Of a stretch of 6,455 nucleotides of DNA, positions 1-5,985 are shown piece after piece. Under the pieces are notes generated by a model. That model was not told where the DNA came from. It did not search any database and worked only from the letters and a program-made list of their open reading frames with translations. Positions within the stretch are counted from its first letter, which is position 1. Every line of letters begins with the position of its first letter. The position numbers and the translations under genes were made by a program. This DNA comes from Comamonadaceae bacterium (GTDB lineage Bacteria; Pseudomonadota; Gammaproteobacteria; Burkholderiales; Burkholderiaceae_C), in the NCBI GenBank assembly GCA_947461325.1, contig CANHLD010000101.1:1-6455 (forward strand), written 5' to 3'.

Positions 1-506
1 GAGACACCATCCGGCGTATTGGTCACCGTGCCACTGCCCAAGCCGAAGCTGCCAGCGTTGACTTTGGCGCTGTCAAACCAGATAGAAACATTGCGCCCAT
101 CCACTGCTTGCAGCGTGACGCCGCCGTTGCCGTTGTCCACCGCGTCAACGCCGGTCAAACCTGCGTTGGCATGGATGGCAGCGACCACAGCTGCGCGGCG
201 ATCCGCTTCGGTCTGCGTCACTGACATATAGACAGGAACGTTTTTGCCGTTGATGAAAAGAGATTGCGTGCTGTCTGCCGTGGCAGCCAAGGTAGCAGCC
301 GAGGGCAAAGACACATTGGTCACGTCACCAATGACTTTGACAGGCACAGTCACCGCGGTCACGCCGGTTTGGGCGGTGCTGGCGTTGATGGCTGCAGCTG
401 TCGCAATCGCACTGGCTTCAGCCTTGCTAGACAAGCTTTGTGTCACTGACAAGGTGTCGTCTGCTGGTAAAGCGGGGCGAATGGCCACACCGTTGATCAT
501 CAAATC
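1..506 (-). repeat. IN-motif module 2 of FliC1, cut by window edge
   Basis: Residues 743-910, starting at DLMINGVAIRP. It continues with AIATAAAIN, TGVTAV, a second ING element (LFINGKNVPV), a VDGRNVSI motif and GSFGLGSGT near the edge. It corresponds to FliC2 module 2 (residues 385 onward, DLMINGFAIR, VDGRNLSI). It is related to, but clearly diverged from, module 1 of the same protein. Confidence 0.65.
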
Positions 507-2732
507 GTTGATGCCCAAGCTCTTGATATCGCTGACCGAGGTCACCTCAGGACGAACCTTGGTGGTAACGGTACTGAGTATCTTGCTGTCGTAGTTAACA
601 GTTTCCAAGCCAGCGCGGTGAATGTCACCGTTGGTGGCTGTGGTGATGTTGATGGGTGTTTCCACCATGCTCTCAAGGGAGAAAGTACCTGTTTGAACAC
701 CTTGCTTCAAGCCTGTCAGGCGTGCAAAGTCAGCGTCGGTACTTCCGGTGTTGAAAGTCACTTCAATGTTGCGACCATCGTCGGCCACCAACATGATGCC
801 CTTGCTGTCTGTCAAAGAGTCGATTGCACGAATCCCTGTTTGGGCAGAAATAAAGTTGATGGCGTTGACCGCAGCGATACGGGAGTCGCGGGGGTTGTCC
901 AGCACGGTGTTGATCATGGGCGTTGTGAAGCCGTTGATCATCAAAGTACCTTTGGCTTGGCCGGTTCCACTCATGGCCGCACCGGTCATGATGGTGGGGT
1001 TGACCGTGGCATGAACACCAGTGGCAACGGTTTTTTCGTTGATGGCCGCTGCTTTGGCAATCGAGCTAGCAATTTGGTTGCCACTTTGAGGGGAAATCGT
1101 GTCATCCGCTTCACGTGAAGCACCGATGGGGATACCGTTGATGATGACATCACTGGCATACATCTGCTCCAAGCCTGGCAAGGTGCGATTGACGGTCAAG
1201 CCCACCACGTCGCCAGATACGAATGCGGCGGCTGTTCCAGCCGAGACAGTTTGAGTCAATGTCACATTGCCCGTAGACAAAATATTGATGCCAGCTCTTT
1301 CGAGCTTGGTTTTGTCAATGGTCACAATGCCGCCAGTAATAGTGACAGCGCTGTTGACGTTGAGGTCCAAAATTTGACCATCTTCCAAAGTGAAAGTGGC
1401 TGATGTCAATGATGTGGGGCCTGCTGCAACCACCGACAAAGAACCAGATTTGGCAAATGATCCCGCACCGCCCAAGACGATACCGCCACCAGCTGCACCC
1501 GATGTGGTTGCAATGGTAGGCGCCAAGGCAATCGTGCCACCCGAAACCGTCGTTCCGCTTGAAACAGCGATGTCGGTGACGTTAGAGAAATTGGTTCCGC
1601 TGGTGAATGTCACATTGCTGCTGGCTTCTTTGGGACCAGAGCTGAATGCAGCCAAGGTTCCGCTGTAAGTTCCTTTGGTGCTAGAGCCTGTTGTGGCACC
1701 TGCAGCGATATTGGCAAAGGCTTCTGCCACTTCAGCGCCACTGTTGGCAACGGTAGCCGTATAGGTCAAGCCTGCCACGGTGATGGTTTGACCTTTGCTC
1801 ATCGCAGGGAAGGTCAAGACATTTTTTTCTGTCACACCTAAACCAGTCACACCCTCGGTCTGTGTTGTAACTGTTGGAAGAACTGCAGCAGCAGAAGATG
1901 TGATGGCGATATTGTCCACATTGGTATAGGTAGAAGCACTGGTGAAAGTCAAAACACCTGCTGCATTTGCAGCTGTAGAGAAATCCGTTAAGGTTCCGCT
2001 CATCGCGCCTTTAGTCAGTTGAGCGGCTGGCACACTGGCTGCGGCCGTACCTGAAGCCAAGCTTGCAAAAGCAGCTGCGACCTCCGTTGCCGTGTTGGTC
2101 GTATTGGCTGTATAGGTCAGTCCAGCCACTGTGACTGATTGACCTGAAGTTAAGCCTAGGAAAGTCACCGCTGAAGTCTCTGTCACACCTAAGGAGGTAT
2201 GAATAGAAGCTGAGCTGGATGTTGGTTTACCTGCAGTGATTTGAATTGCGTCAGTCACGGTAGGCTCAGAAATGGTCTTATAAACCGGCTTGATGCCAAC
2301 ACGCTCGCCTGTGCTGCCATTCAACACGGGGAATCCGTTCCACTCGGTGTTGTCGGCAATTTGAACGATTTGTTTCTTCAGTTGTTGGAATTCCAGATCC
2401 AAATAACTGCGTTGTTCATTGTTATTGGTGTCGTTGGAGGCTTGGATGGCCAACTCACGCATGCGTTGCATCATGTCAGTGATTTCGTTGGTCGCGCCCT
2501 CCGCGGTTTGAATCAGCGTGATGGCGTCACCTGCATTGCGCACGGCTTGGTTCAAGCTGCGTATTTGGTGCGTCATACGGGTGGCAATGGCCATACCGGC
2601 GGCATCGTCGCGTGACGAATTGATGCGCTTGCCTGTGGACAACTGCTGCATGGACACCTGCTGATTACGCTCGGTGGCCTTTAAGGCTGCTTGCGAGAAC
2701 AGCGCTTTGACGTTGGTATTGATCACTGCCAT
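1..2732 (-). CDS. fliC: Very large flagellin (FliC1), 3' end outside window
   Basis: Flagellin, the exported subunit of the flagellar filament. The frame is open from ATG (2730-2732) to the left edge, giving 910 codons with no stop; the C-terminal D1/D0 is missing because the window ends. Residues 1-140 are the conserved D0/D1 core: MAVINTNVKAL start, LSTGKRINSSRDDAAGMAIA, SLNQAVRNAGDAI, QRMRELAIQ and NTEWNGFPVLNG. Residues 181-411 hold two tandem repeats of about 115 residues. Residues 412-527 are a Gly/Ser/Thr/Val-rich, probably beta-stranded linker. Residues 528-742 and 743 onward are two related modules with flagellin 'IN' motifs (VIINGIPIG, LMINGVAI) and DGRN motifs. I saw no cysteine, as is usual for flagellins. 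The visible part already far exceeds common flagellins (about 280-550 residues). The start is fixed by the family N-terminus and by AGGAG 8 nt upstream. A sigma-54 promoter lies just upstream, and TPR1 precedes it on the same strand. Confidence 0.95.
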   Translation of the reverse strand, partial: MAVINTNVKALFSQAALKATERNQQVSMQQLSTGKRINSSRDDAAGMAIATRMTHQIRSLNQAVRNAGDAITLIQTAEGATNEITDMMQRMRELAIQASNDTNNNEQRSYLDLEFQQLKKQIVQIADNTEWNGFPVLNGSTGERVGIKPVYKTISEPTVTDAIQITAGKPTSSSASIHTSLGVTETSAVTFLGLTSGQSVTVAGLTYTANTTNTATEVAAAFASLASGTAAASVPAAQLTKGAMSGTLTDFSTAANAAGVLTFTSASTYTNVDNIAITSSAAAVLPTVTTQTEGVTGLGVTEKNVLTFPAMSKGQTITVAGLTYTATVANSGAEVAEAFANIAAGATTGSSTKGTYSGTLAAFSSGPKEASSNVTFTSGTNFSNVTDIAVSSGTTVSGGTIALAPTIATTSGAAGGGIVLGGAGSFAKSGSLSVVAAGPTSLTSATFTLEDGQILDLNVNSAVTITGGIVTIDKTKLERAGINILSTGNVTLTQTVSAGTAAAFVSGDVVGLTVNRTLPGLEQMYASDVIINGIPIGASREADDTISPQSGNQIASSIAKAAAINEKTVATGVHATVNPTIMTGAAMSGTGQAKGTLMINGFTTPMINTVLDNPRDSRIAAVNAINFISAQTGIRAIDSLTDSKGIMLVADDGRNIEVTFNTGSTDADFARLTGLKQGVQTGTFSLESMVETPINITTATNGDIHRAGLETVNYDSKILSTVTTKVRPEVTSVSDIKSLGINDLMINGVAIRPALPADDTLSVTQSLSSKAEASAIATAAAINASTAQTGVTAVTVPVKVIGDVTNVSLPSAATLAATADSTQSLFINGKNVPVYMSVTQTEADRRAAVVAAIHANAGLTGVDAVDNGNGGVTLQAVDGRNVSIWFDSAKVNAGSFGLGSGTVTNTPDGV
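507..1151 (-). repeat. IN-motif module 1 of FliC1 (about 215 residues)
   Basis: Residues 528-742, from DVIINGIPIG to just before the next D-L-M-I-N-G. Order of parts: an ING strand, a helix-like AxAAAIN segment, TGV, a second ING element (LMINGFTTP), AVNAIN, TGIRAI, then DDGRNIEV and a TGLKQGVQTG tail. The same order occurs in module 1 of FliC2 (residues 171-384), including MTGAAMS versus LTGTAMS, DGRNIEV in both, and TGLKxGxQTG. The pattern resembles the 'flagellin hook IN' motif family, used twice per module. Confidence 0.7.
1500..1841 (-). repeat. Tandem protein repeat, copy 2, within fliC1
   Basis: This copy encodes FliC1 residues 298-411. It matches copy 1 at LGVTE, ITVAGLTYTA, EVAEAFANIA, a YSGTLAAF segment and VTFTS...NVTDIAV. 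The spacing to copy 1 is 351 bp in the first half and 339 bp near the end, so one copy has an in-frame indel of four codons. The two copies have diverged clearly, which points to an old duplication. Confidence 0.78.
1842..2192 (-). repeat. Tandem protein repeat, copy 1, within fliC1
   Basis: This copy encodes FliC1 residues 181-297. It opens with LGVTE, continues with VTVAGLTYTA, EVAAAFASLA and a MSGTL-type segment, and ends with LTFTS...NVDNIAI. The key segments recur exactly 351 bp (117 codons) further on in the gene. The repeat has alternating hydrophobic/Thr/Ser beta-strand character. From memory, similar 'VTVAGLTYTA' repeats occur in large secreted or surface proteins of Betaproteobacteria; that recollection is not proven here. 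Confidence 0.8.
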
Positions 2733-2740
2733 TTTGTTTT

Positions 2741-2745
2741 CTCCT
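2741..2745 (-). promoter_or_regulatory. Shine-Dalgarno of fliC1
   Basis: AGGAG on the minus strand, 8 nt before the ATG at 2732. It supports that start. Its first base is also the last base of a small inverted repeat (2745-2760). Confidence 0.8.
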
Positions 2746-2777
2746 GACTTACTTCAGTCAATCTTTCAAGGTGGTTA

Positions 2778-2793
2778 TGCAAGTCCTGTGCCA
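2778..2793 (-). promoter_or_regulatory. Sigma-54 (RpoN) -24/-12 promoter of fliC1
   Basis: The minus strand reads TGGCACAGGACTTGCA, a full match to the sigma-54 consensus TGGCAC-N5-TTGCA. GG and GC are 12 bp apart, as required. The predicted transcript starts near 2767, leaving a leader of about 35 nt before the ATG. Sigma-54 promoters need an AAA+ enhancer-binding activator; no activator gene is in this window. Confidence 0.82.
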
Positions 2794-2871
2794 TCTCTAC
2801 AAAATTTCTTTGCATGCACCTGGACGATTTCTGTTTCAGTTTTTGGGGGGTATTGGTGGTGCGTCAGAACA

Positions 2872-3342
2872 TCACTGTTCGGAATTTGTCTCGTGAACTG
2901 CAGAAGACATGAAGTCTTCTAACAAGAGTCCCTCAGATACCAATTCAATCTGCTCGGGATATTGTTTGAGCGCTTGTGTGCAAACATGTGCAGCACGTAC
3001 AGGCTCTAAATTGCAACGCAAGGCGCGAACCAACATCACATAAGTAAATGCAGGTGTTTTGTCACCTTGGAGTTGGTGAAGTTGTTCCATCAGGTCAACG
3101 GCATATGCCCAGTCTTGACGCATCAGTGCGAGCAAGCCGGTGATAGCCAAAATATCTTCGCTGTCGGGATACAGGCTCAAGCCGGCATCACCCAAGGCAT
3201 TGGCCAAGGCATCTTTGCCTTCTGTCACCAAAGTTTGGATGGCTTCACGGATTTCCATGGGAGAAAACTTAGAAACATCCTTGTCGCTCATCATGCGACC
3301 CATCTCCGCTTTGCCCAAAACTTCTTTTGCAAGTGCTTTCAT
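2872..3342 (-). CDS. Small TPR-like protein (TPR1), flagellin-associated, function unknown
   Basis: A 156-residue, soluble, probably all-helical protein with no signal peptide and no membrane segment. Residues 29-58, 61-91 and 98-131 look like degenerate tetratricopeptide-type helix pairs. Marker segments are LYPDSEDILAITGLLA (57-72), MRQDWAYAV (74-82) and ALRCNLEPVRA (97-107). TPR folds bind proteins or peptides; some type III secretion chaperones are TPR proteins. It lies 139 bp upstream of fliC1 on the same strand with no clear terminator between them, so read-through into fliC1 is likely in addition to fliC1's own promoter. A close paralogue sits beside fliC2. The ATG is supported by AGGAGT 5 nt upstream and by a sigma-54 promoter. 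I recognise no named gene. A dedicated flagellin chaperone, export factor or regulator is inference only; resemblance to the small HrpB1/HrpK-type TPR proteins is an alternative to test. Confidence 0.85.
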   Translation of the reverse strand: MKALAKEVLGKAEMGRMMSDKDVSKFSPMEIREAIQTLVTEGKDALANALGDAGLSLYPDSEDILAITGLLALMRQDWAYAVDLMEQLHQLQGDKTPAFTYVMLVRALRCNLEPVRAAHVCTQALKQYPEQIELVSEGLLLEDFMSSAVHETNSEQ

Positions 3343-3347
3343 GTCTT

Positions 3348-3353
3348 ACTCCT
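3348..3353 (-). promoter_or_regulatory. Shine-Dalgarno of TPR1
   Basis: AGGAGT on the minus strand, 5 nt before the ATG at 3342. It fixes the start of TPR1. Confidence 0.8.
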
Positions 3354-3365
3354 AATGTTGGTTTA

Positions 3366-3387
3366 CGGTTGGAAACAATCCCAACCG
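3366..3387 (-). promoter_or_regulatory. Hairpin in the TPR1 leader
   Basis: A 7-bp perfect inverted repeat, CGGTTGG and CCAACCG, extendable by a G-U pair, with a 6-8 nt loop. It lies between the predicted sigma-54 start site (near 3405) and the Shine-Dalgarno at 3348-3353. No T-run follows, so it is not a typical terminator. It could shape mRNA stability or bind a regulator. Confidence 0.45.
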
Positions 3388-3415
3388 GATCAGTTCCTTC
3401 ACATGGAACCTGTTA

Positions 3416-3431
3416 AGCAAAACAGATGCCA
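3416..3431 (-). promoter_or_regulatory. Sigma-54 (RpoN) -24/-12 promoter of TPR1
   Basis: The minus strand reads TGGCATCTGTTTTGCT. It has the GG and GC dinucleotides 12 bp apart and matches TGGCA-N6-TTGC(A/T). The predicted start near 3405 gives a leader of about 63 nt. It probably drives TPR1 and, by read-through, fliC1. Confidence 0.75.
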
Positions 3432-3538
3432 ACTATAAAATTCCCTTATTCCCAACCCTGAGGTAGTTCAAATCTATATTTTTTGAGTATTTAAATATCT
3501 ATTAAAAATTTAAAAATAGTAATAAAAAACCAATGGCA

Positions 3539-3564
3539 TAAAGTTGCCACCGGCTTGCCGCTAG
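3539..3564 (+). promoter_or_regulatory. Possible sigma-28 (FliA) promoter, weak
   Basis: TAAAGTTG, 10 nt, GCCGCTAG. The consensus is TAAAGTTT-N11-GCCGATAA, so this has 7/8 and 6/8 matches with a spacer one base short. It would start about 175 nt upstream of the fliC2 ATG. The -10 half lies inside an inverted repeat, so the resemblance may be accidental. Confidence 0.3.
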
Positions 3565-3573
3565 AGCGGCAAG
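3554..3573. repeat. 8-bp inverted repeat upstream of fliC2
   Basis: CTTGCCGC and GCGGCAAG are separated by TAGA (the arms extend to 9 bp with a 2-nt centre). It is GC-rich within AT-rich DNA. No run of T follows on either strand, so a normal intrinsic terminator is unlikely. It may be an operator, or a hairpin in any long fliC2 leader. Confidence 0.55.
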
Positions 3574-3691
3574 TGTTGTCGATTAGCCGTCAACTTTGGG
3601 GCACAGTTGATTTAAATGTAGCCATACATGGGTGACCACTTACCTGAATTCGCACTCTTTATAAGGGAGGACAAGGTTGTAAGGGTTGTGA

Positions 3692-3707
3692 TGGCACTTT
3701 TATTGCT
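3692..3707 (+). promoter_or_regulatory. Sigma-54 (RpoN) -24/-12 promoter of fliC2
   Basis: TGGCACTTTTATTGCT is a full match to TGGCAC-N5-TTGC(A/T), with GG and GC 12 bp apart. The predicted start near 3718 gives a leader of about 30 nt before the ATG at 3748. Confidence 0.82.
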
Positions 3708-3747
3708 TGTTTATTGAACAAATTGCACTATTCGCCCAAAAAACTTT

Positions 3748-5958
3748 ATGCCTGTCATCAACACAAATATCAAAGCCTTGATGGCTAATGCATCTTTGCA
3801 GGCCAATGAGCGACCTTTGTCAGTGGCCATGGAGCAACTGTCAACAGGCAAGCGCATCAACTCTTCAAGGGATGACGCAGCTGGTATGGCCATAGCGTCT
3901 TGGATGAATGCTGAAATCAGATCGCTTAACCAAGCTGTGAGAAATGCAGGTGACGCTGTTTCGTTGTTGCAAACTGCCGATGGCGCCACGGGCGAAATCA
4001 GCAATATGTTGCAGCGCATGCGAGAAATCTCGGTTCTTTCTGTGAACGATACCTACAACGGTGTCCAACGTGGGTTCATGGACATGGAGTTTCAGCAATT
4101 AAAAAAACAAATCGTACAAATTGCTAACAACACCGAATGGAATGGTTTCCCCATATTGAACGGCACCACAGGTGTACCTATTGGTCACCAATCCAAAGCC
4201 ACTGGCATAGGCACCTTTGCCACCTCAGCAGCTGGCCTGACTGCCATCTCCGCCACCGATATGTCGATCAACGGTGTACCTATCGGTATCCCAAGCGCTT
4301 CGGATGACGCCTTGTCATATTGGGTCGCTGGTTCAGACAACCGTGCATTCAGCGCGATCGCCAGAGCCGCCGCCATCAACGCAAAAAACCCAATGACAGG
4401 GGTAAGAGCGATTGCCCAACCCACACTGCTGACAGGCACTGCCATGAGCGCTGGGACAGCGGTTTACAGCGGTACGCTGACCTTGAACGGCAAAAGCACA
4501 ACGATCACCACCGTAGTCAATGACGCCAGCAGTACAAGGGATCAAATTGTCAGAGCTATCAATGCAATGACGCCTGATACAGGCGTTATTGCCAAAGACA
4601 CGGGGCAAGACGTGAACGGCATTTTGTTAACGGCAATGGATGGCCGCAACATCGAGGTCACCCTGGCCTCAACCGATGTCAGCTTTGCCGCCCACACTGG
4701 TTTGAAAGCGGGCATTCAAACAGGCGGAATTGCGCTAACCACTCAACGCGATGAGCCCCTCAAAATTACCAGTCCCAGTGGATACATTTCAAGATGGGGA
4801 CTCAGCACAGGAGATTTCAGCGCACCAACCACCAGGGCAATGGTTCTGCAACGCTCTTTGTCCTCACCCAATTCGACCTACACCCCTCTGAATGCCGGTG
4901 ATCTAATGATCAATGGTTTTGCGATTCGAGCCACTACGGACAGCGATGACACCGCCTCGGTAGCCAAAAGCGGATTGGGCAGCATAGATAGCAGCGACAA
5001 ACGCAGCAGTGCGATTGCTTTGGCCATAGCCATTAACGAAAGCCAAACTCAAACCCATGTCACTGCACTGGCACAAGGGCCTTTGCTACAAGGTGTGGCC
5101 ATGTCGATGACTAACGGTACAACTACGTTGATGATCAACAACTCAACGGTCTCGGTGACCTTGAGTGCTTCACAAACCGCAGCACAACGGCTGTCTGCAG
5201 TGCTATCAGCAGTAAATGCCGGCGTTGATACCCATGGCGTGAAGGCATCGCTGAATGACCTGGGCGGCATTGACTTGACCACTGTGGATGGCCGCAATCT
5301 GTCCATACAAATTGGCTTGGGTACAGGCATGACCAACGCCGATTTGGGATTAAACGCTGACATTCCAAGCAGCTCAGTCGCACCGCCGGGATATAAAACC
5401 TACTATGGAAGTGTCACCCTTCAATCGCGTGAGCCCTTCACCATGGCACCTGGTGCTAATGGTTACTCAAGTTCATCCAACTTTAAAGCCTTAGGCTTTT
5501 TAGAGGGTCATTACGGCTATGAAAGCACGGGGCAATTGAGTTTTCAGGTTGGCGCTAGACGCTACCAAACCATCAATATAGACATGCCTGACTTTGGCAG
5601 CCAGGGCGGCCTGACTGGGTTGATCACGGCTGACGCTCAACTGGGTAACCCCATCGTTGGTATTGCCACACCCGAAGCAGCAACAAAAACGATCGAGTTG
5701 TTGGACCGCGTGATGCAAAAGGTCAACGAATCTCGTGCCACCATGGGTGCAGTCACCAACCGTCTGAACCATGCCATGGACAATATCACCAACGTGTCTA
5801 TGAACACCAGTAACTCACGCAGCAAGATAGAAGATACCGACTATTCACTGGCGTCTTCTGAGTTGGCTCGCGCACAAATTATTCAGCAAGCAGCTACTGC
5901 GGTATTGGCACAAGCCAACGCCAGTCAACAGATTGTGTTGAAGTTGTTACAGCAATAA
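3748..5958 (+). CDS. fliC: Flagellin (FliC2), complete, with enlarged surface domain
   Basis: Flagellin of 736 residues, the filament subunit exported through the flagellar type III system. Residues 1-139 are the D0/D1 core (MPVINTNIKAL, LSTGKRINSSRDDAAGMAIA, SLNQAVRNAGDAV, NTEWNGFPILNG). Residues 171-384 and 385 to about 590 are two IN-motif modules. Residues about 640-736 are the C-terminal D1/D0 (AATKTIELLDRVMQKVNESRATMG, then SRSKIEDTDYS, ending VLAQANASQQIVLKLLQQ). There is no cysteine. It is large for a flagellin but smaller than FliC1, because it lacks the 115-residue repeats. The start is set by the family N-terminus; unusually, no Shine-Dalgarno precedes it. A sigma-54 promoter lies 41 bp upstream and a hairpin terminator 2 nt after the stop. 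Its D1 segment reads MREISVLSVND where FliC1 has MRELAIQASND, so it is the more divergent paralogue. Confidence 0.97.
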   Translation: MPVINTNIKALMANASLQANERPLSVAMEQLSTGKRINSSRDDAAGMAIASWMNAEIRSLNQAVRNAGDAVSLLQTADGATGEISNMLQRMREISVLSVNDTYNGVQRGFMDMEFQQLKKQIVQIANNTEWNGFPILNGTTGVPIGHQSKATGIGTFATSAAGLTAISATDMSINGVPIGIPSASDDALSYWVAGSDNRAFSAIARAAAINAKNPMTGVRAIAQPTLLTGTAMSAGTAVYSGTLTLNGKSTTITTVVNDASSTRDQIVRAINAMTPDTGVIAKDTGQDVNGILLTAMDGRNIEVTLASTDVSFAAHTGLKAGIQTGGIALTTQRDEPLKITSPSGYISRWGLSTGDFSAPTTRAMVLQRSLSSPNSTYTPLNAGDLMINGFAIRATTDSDDTASVAKSGLGSIDSSDKRSSAIALAIAINESQTQTHVTALAQGPLLQGVAMSMTNGTTTLMINNSTVSVTLSASQTAAQRLSAVLSAVNAGVDTHGVKASLNDLGGIDLTTVDGRNLSIQIGLGTGMTNADLGLNADIPSSSVAPPGYKTYYGSVTLQSREPFTMAPGANGYSSSSNFKALGFLEGHYGYESTGQLSFQVGARRYQTINIDMPDFGSQGGLTGLITADAQLGNPIVGIATPEAATKTIELLDRVMQKVNESRATMGAVTNRLNHAMDNITNVSMNTSNSRSKIEDTDYSLASSELARAQIIQQAATAVLAQANASQQIVLKLLQQ
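4258..4899 (+). repeat. IN-motif module 1 of FliC2 (214 residues)
   Basis: Residues 171-384. Order of parts: DMSINGVPIG, AIARAAAIN, TGVRAI, LTGTAMS, LTLNGKSTTI, IVRAINAM, TGVIA, MDGRNIEV and TGLKAGIQTG. It aligns part for part with FliC1 module 1 and more distantly with module 2 of the same protein. Confidence 0.7.
4900..5520 (+). repeat. IN-motif module 2 of FliC2 (about 205 residues)
   Basis: Residues 385 to about 590. Order of parts: DLMINGFAIR, AIALAIAIN, VTALAQGPLLQGVAMS, LMINNSTVSV, VLSAVNAG, HGVKAS, VDGRNLSI and ADLGLNAD. It corresponds to FliC1 module 2, which is cut by the left edge. The right boundary is approximate. Confidence 0.62.
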
Positions 5959-5959
5959 A

Positions 5960-5979
5960 AAAGGTCCCTTCGGACCTTT
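5960..5979. terminator. Bidirectional hairpin terminator between fliC2 and TPR2
   Basis: AAAGGTCC and GGACCTTT form an 8-bp stem with a CTTC loop. In the minus direction (end of TPR2) it is followed by TTTTTT in total, including the stem end, which is the stronger tail. In the plus direction (end of fliC2) only TTT follows before AAGC. It sits between two convergent stop codons 28 bp apart. Confidence 0.8.
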
Positions 5980-5985
5980 AAGCAA

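Larger units (their letters stand above)
3343..3747. other. Divergent regulatory region between TPR1 and fliC2
   Basis: 405 bp without a credible gene. From left to right it holds the TPR1 leader and sigma-54 promoter, a strongly AT-rich stretch (about 3470-3530, A/T runs), a possible sigma-28-like box with an overlapping 8-bp inverted repeat (3539-3573), a small inverted repeat ATGTA/TACAT (3616-3629), and the fliC2 sigma-54 promoter (3692-3707). The AT-rich stretch could be a bend or IHF-type site shared by the two divergent sigma-54 promoters. I see no convincing IHF consensus in it. Confidence 0.6.

Noticed and set aside
19..2615. Several plus-strand open frames opposite fliC1 (for example 244-594, 618-1118, 1390-1668, 2241-2615)
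   Set aside because: They are antisense to a continuous flagellin frame with clear family motifs. Their compositions are shadows of Ala/Thr/Val-rich codons, and none has a ribosome site or recognisable motif.
2674..2922. Plus-strand open frame across the fliC1 start and promoter
   Set aside because: It overlaps the conserved fliC1 N-terminus, its sigma-54 promoter and the end of TPR1. It has no ribosome site and looks like a chance frame.
3067..3438. Plus-strand open frames opposite TPR1 (3067-3438, 3140-3355)
   Set aside because: They are antisense to TPR1, which is supported by its paralogue, ribosome site and promoter.
3532..3548. Possible minus-strand sigma-54 box (TGGCAACTTTATGCC)
   Set aside because: GG and GC are only 11 bp apart and the -12 element is ATGCC instead of TTGCA; sigma-54 spacing is strict.
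3554..3573. Inverted repeat as an intrinsic terminator
   Set aside because: No T-run follows on either strand, and no gene ends close by.
3711..5825. Minus-strand and shifted frames inside fliC2
   Set aside because: The fliC2 frame is complete with conserved ends; these are shadows in other frames.
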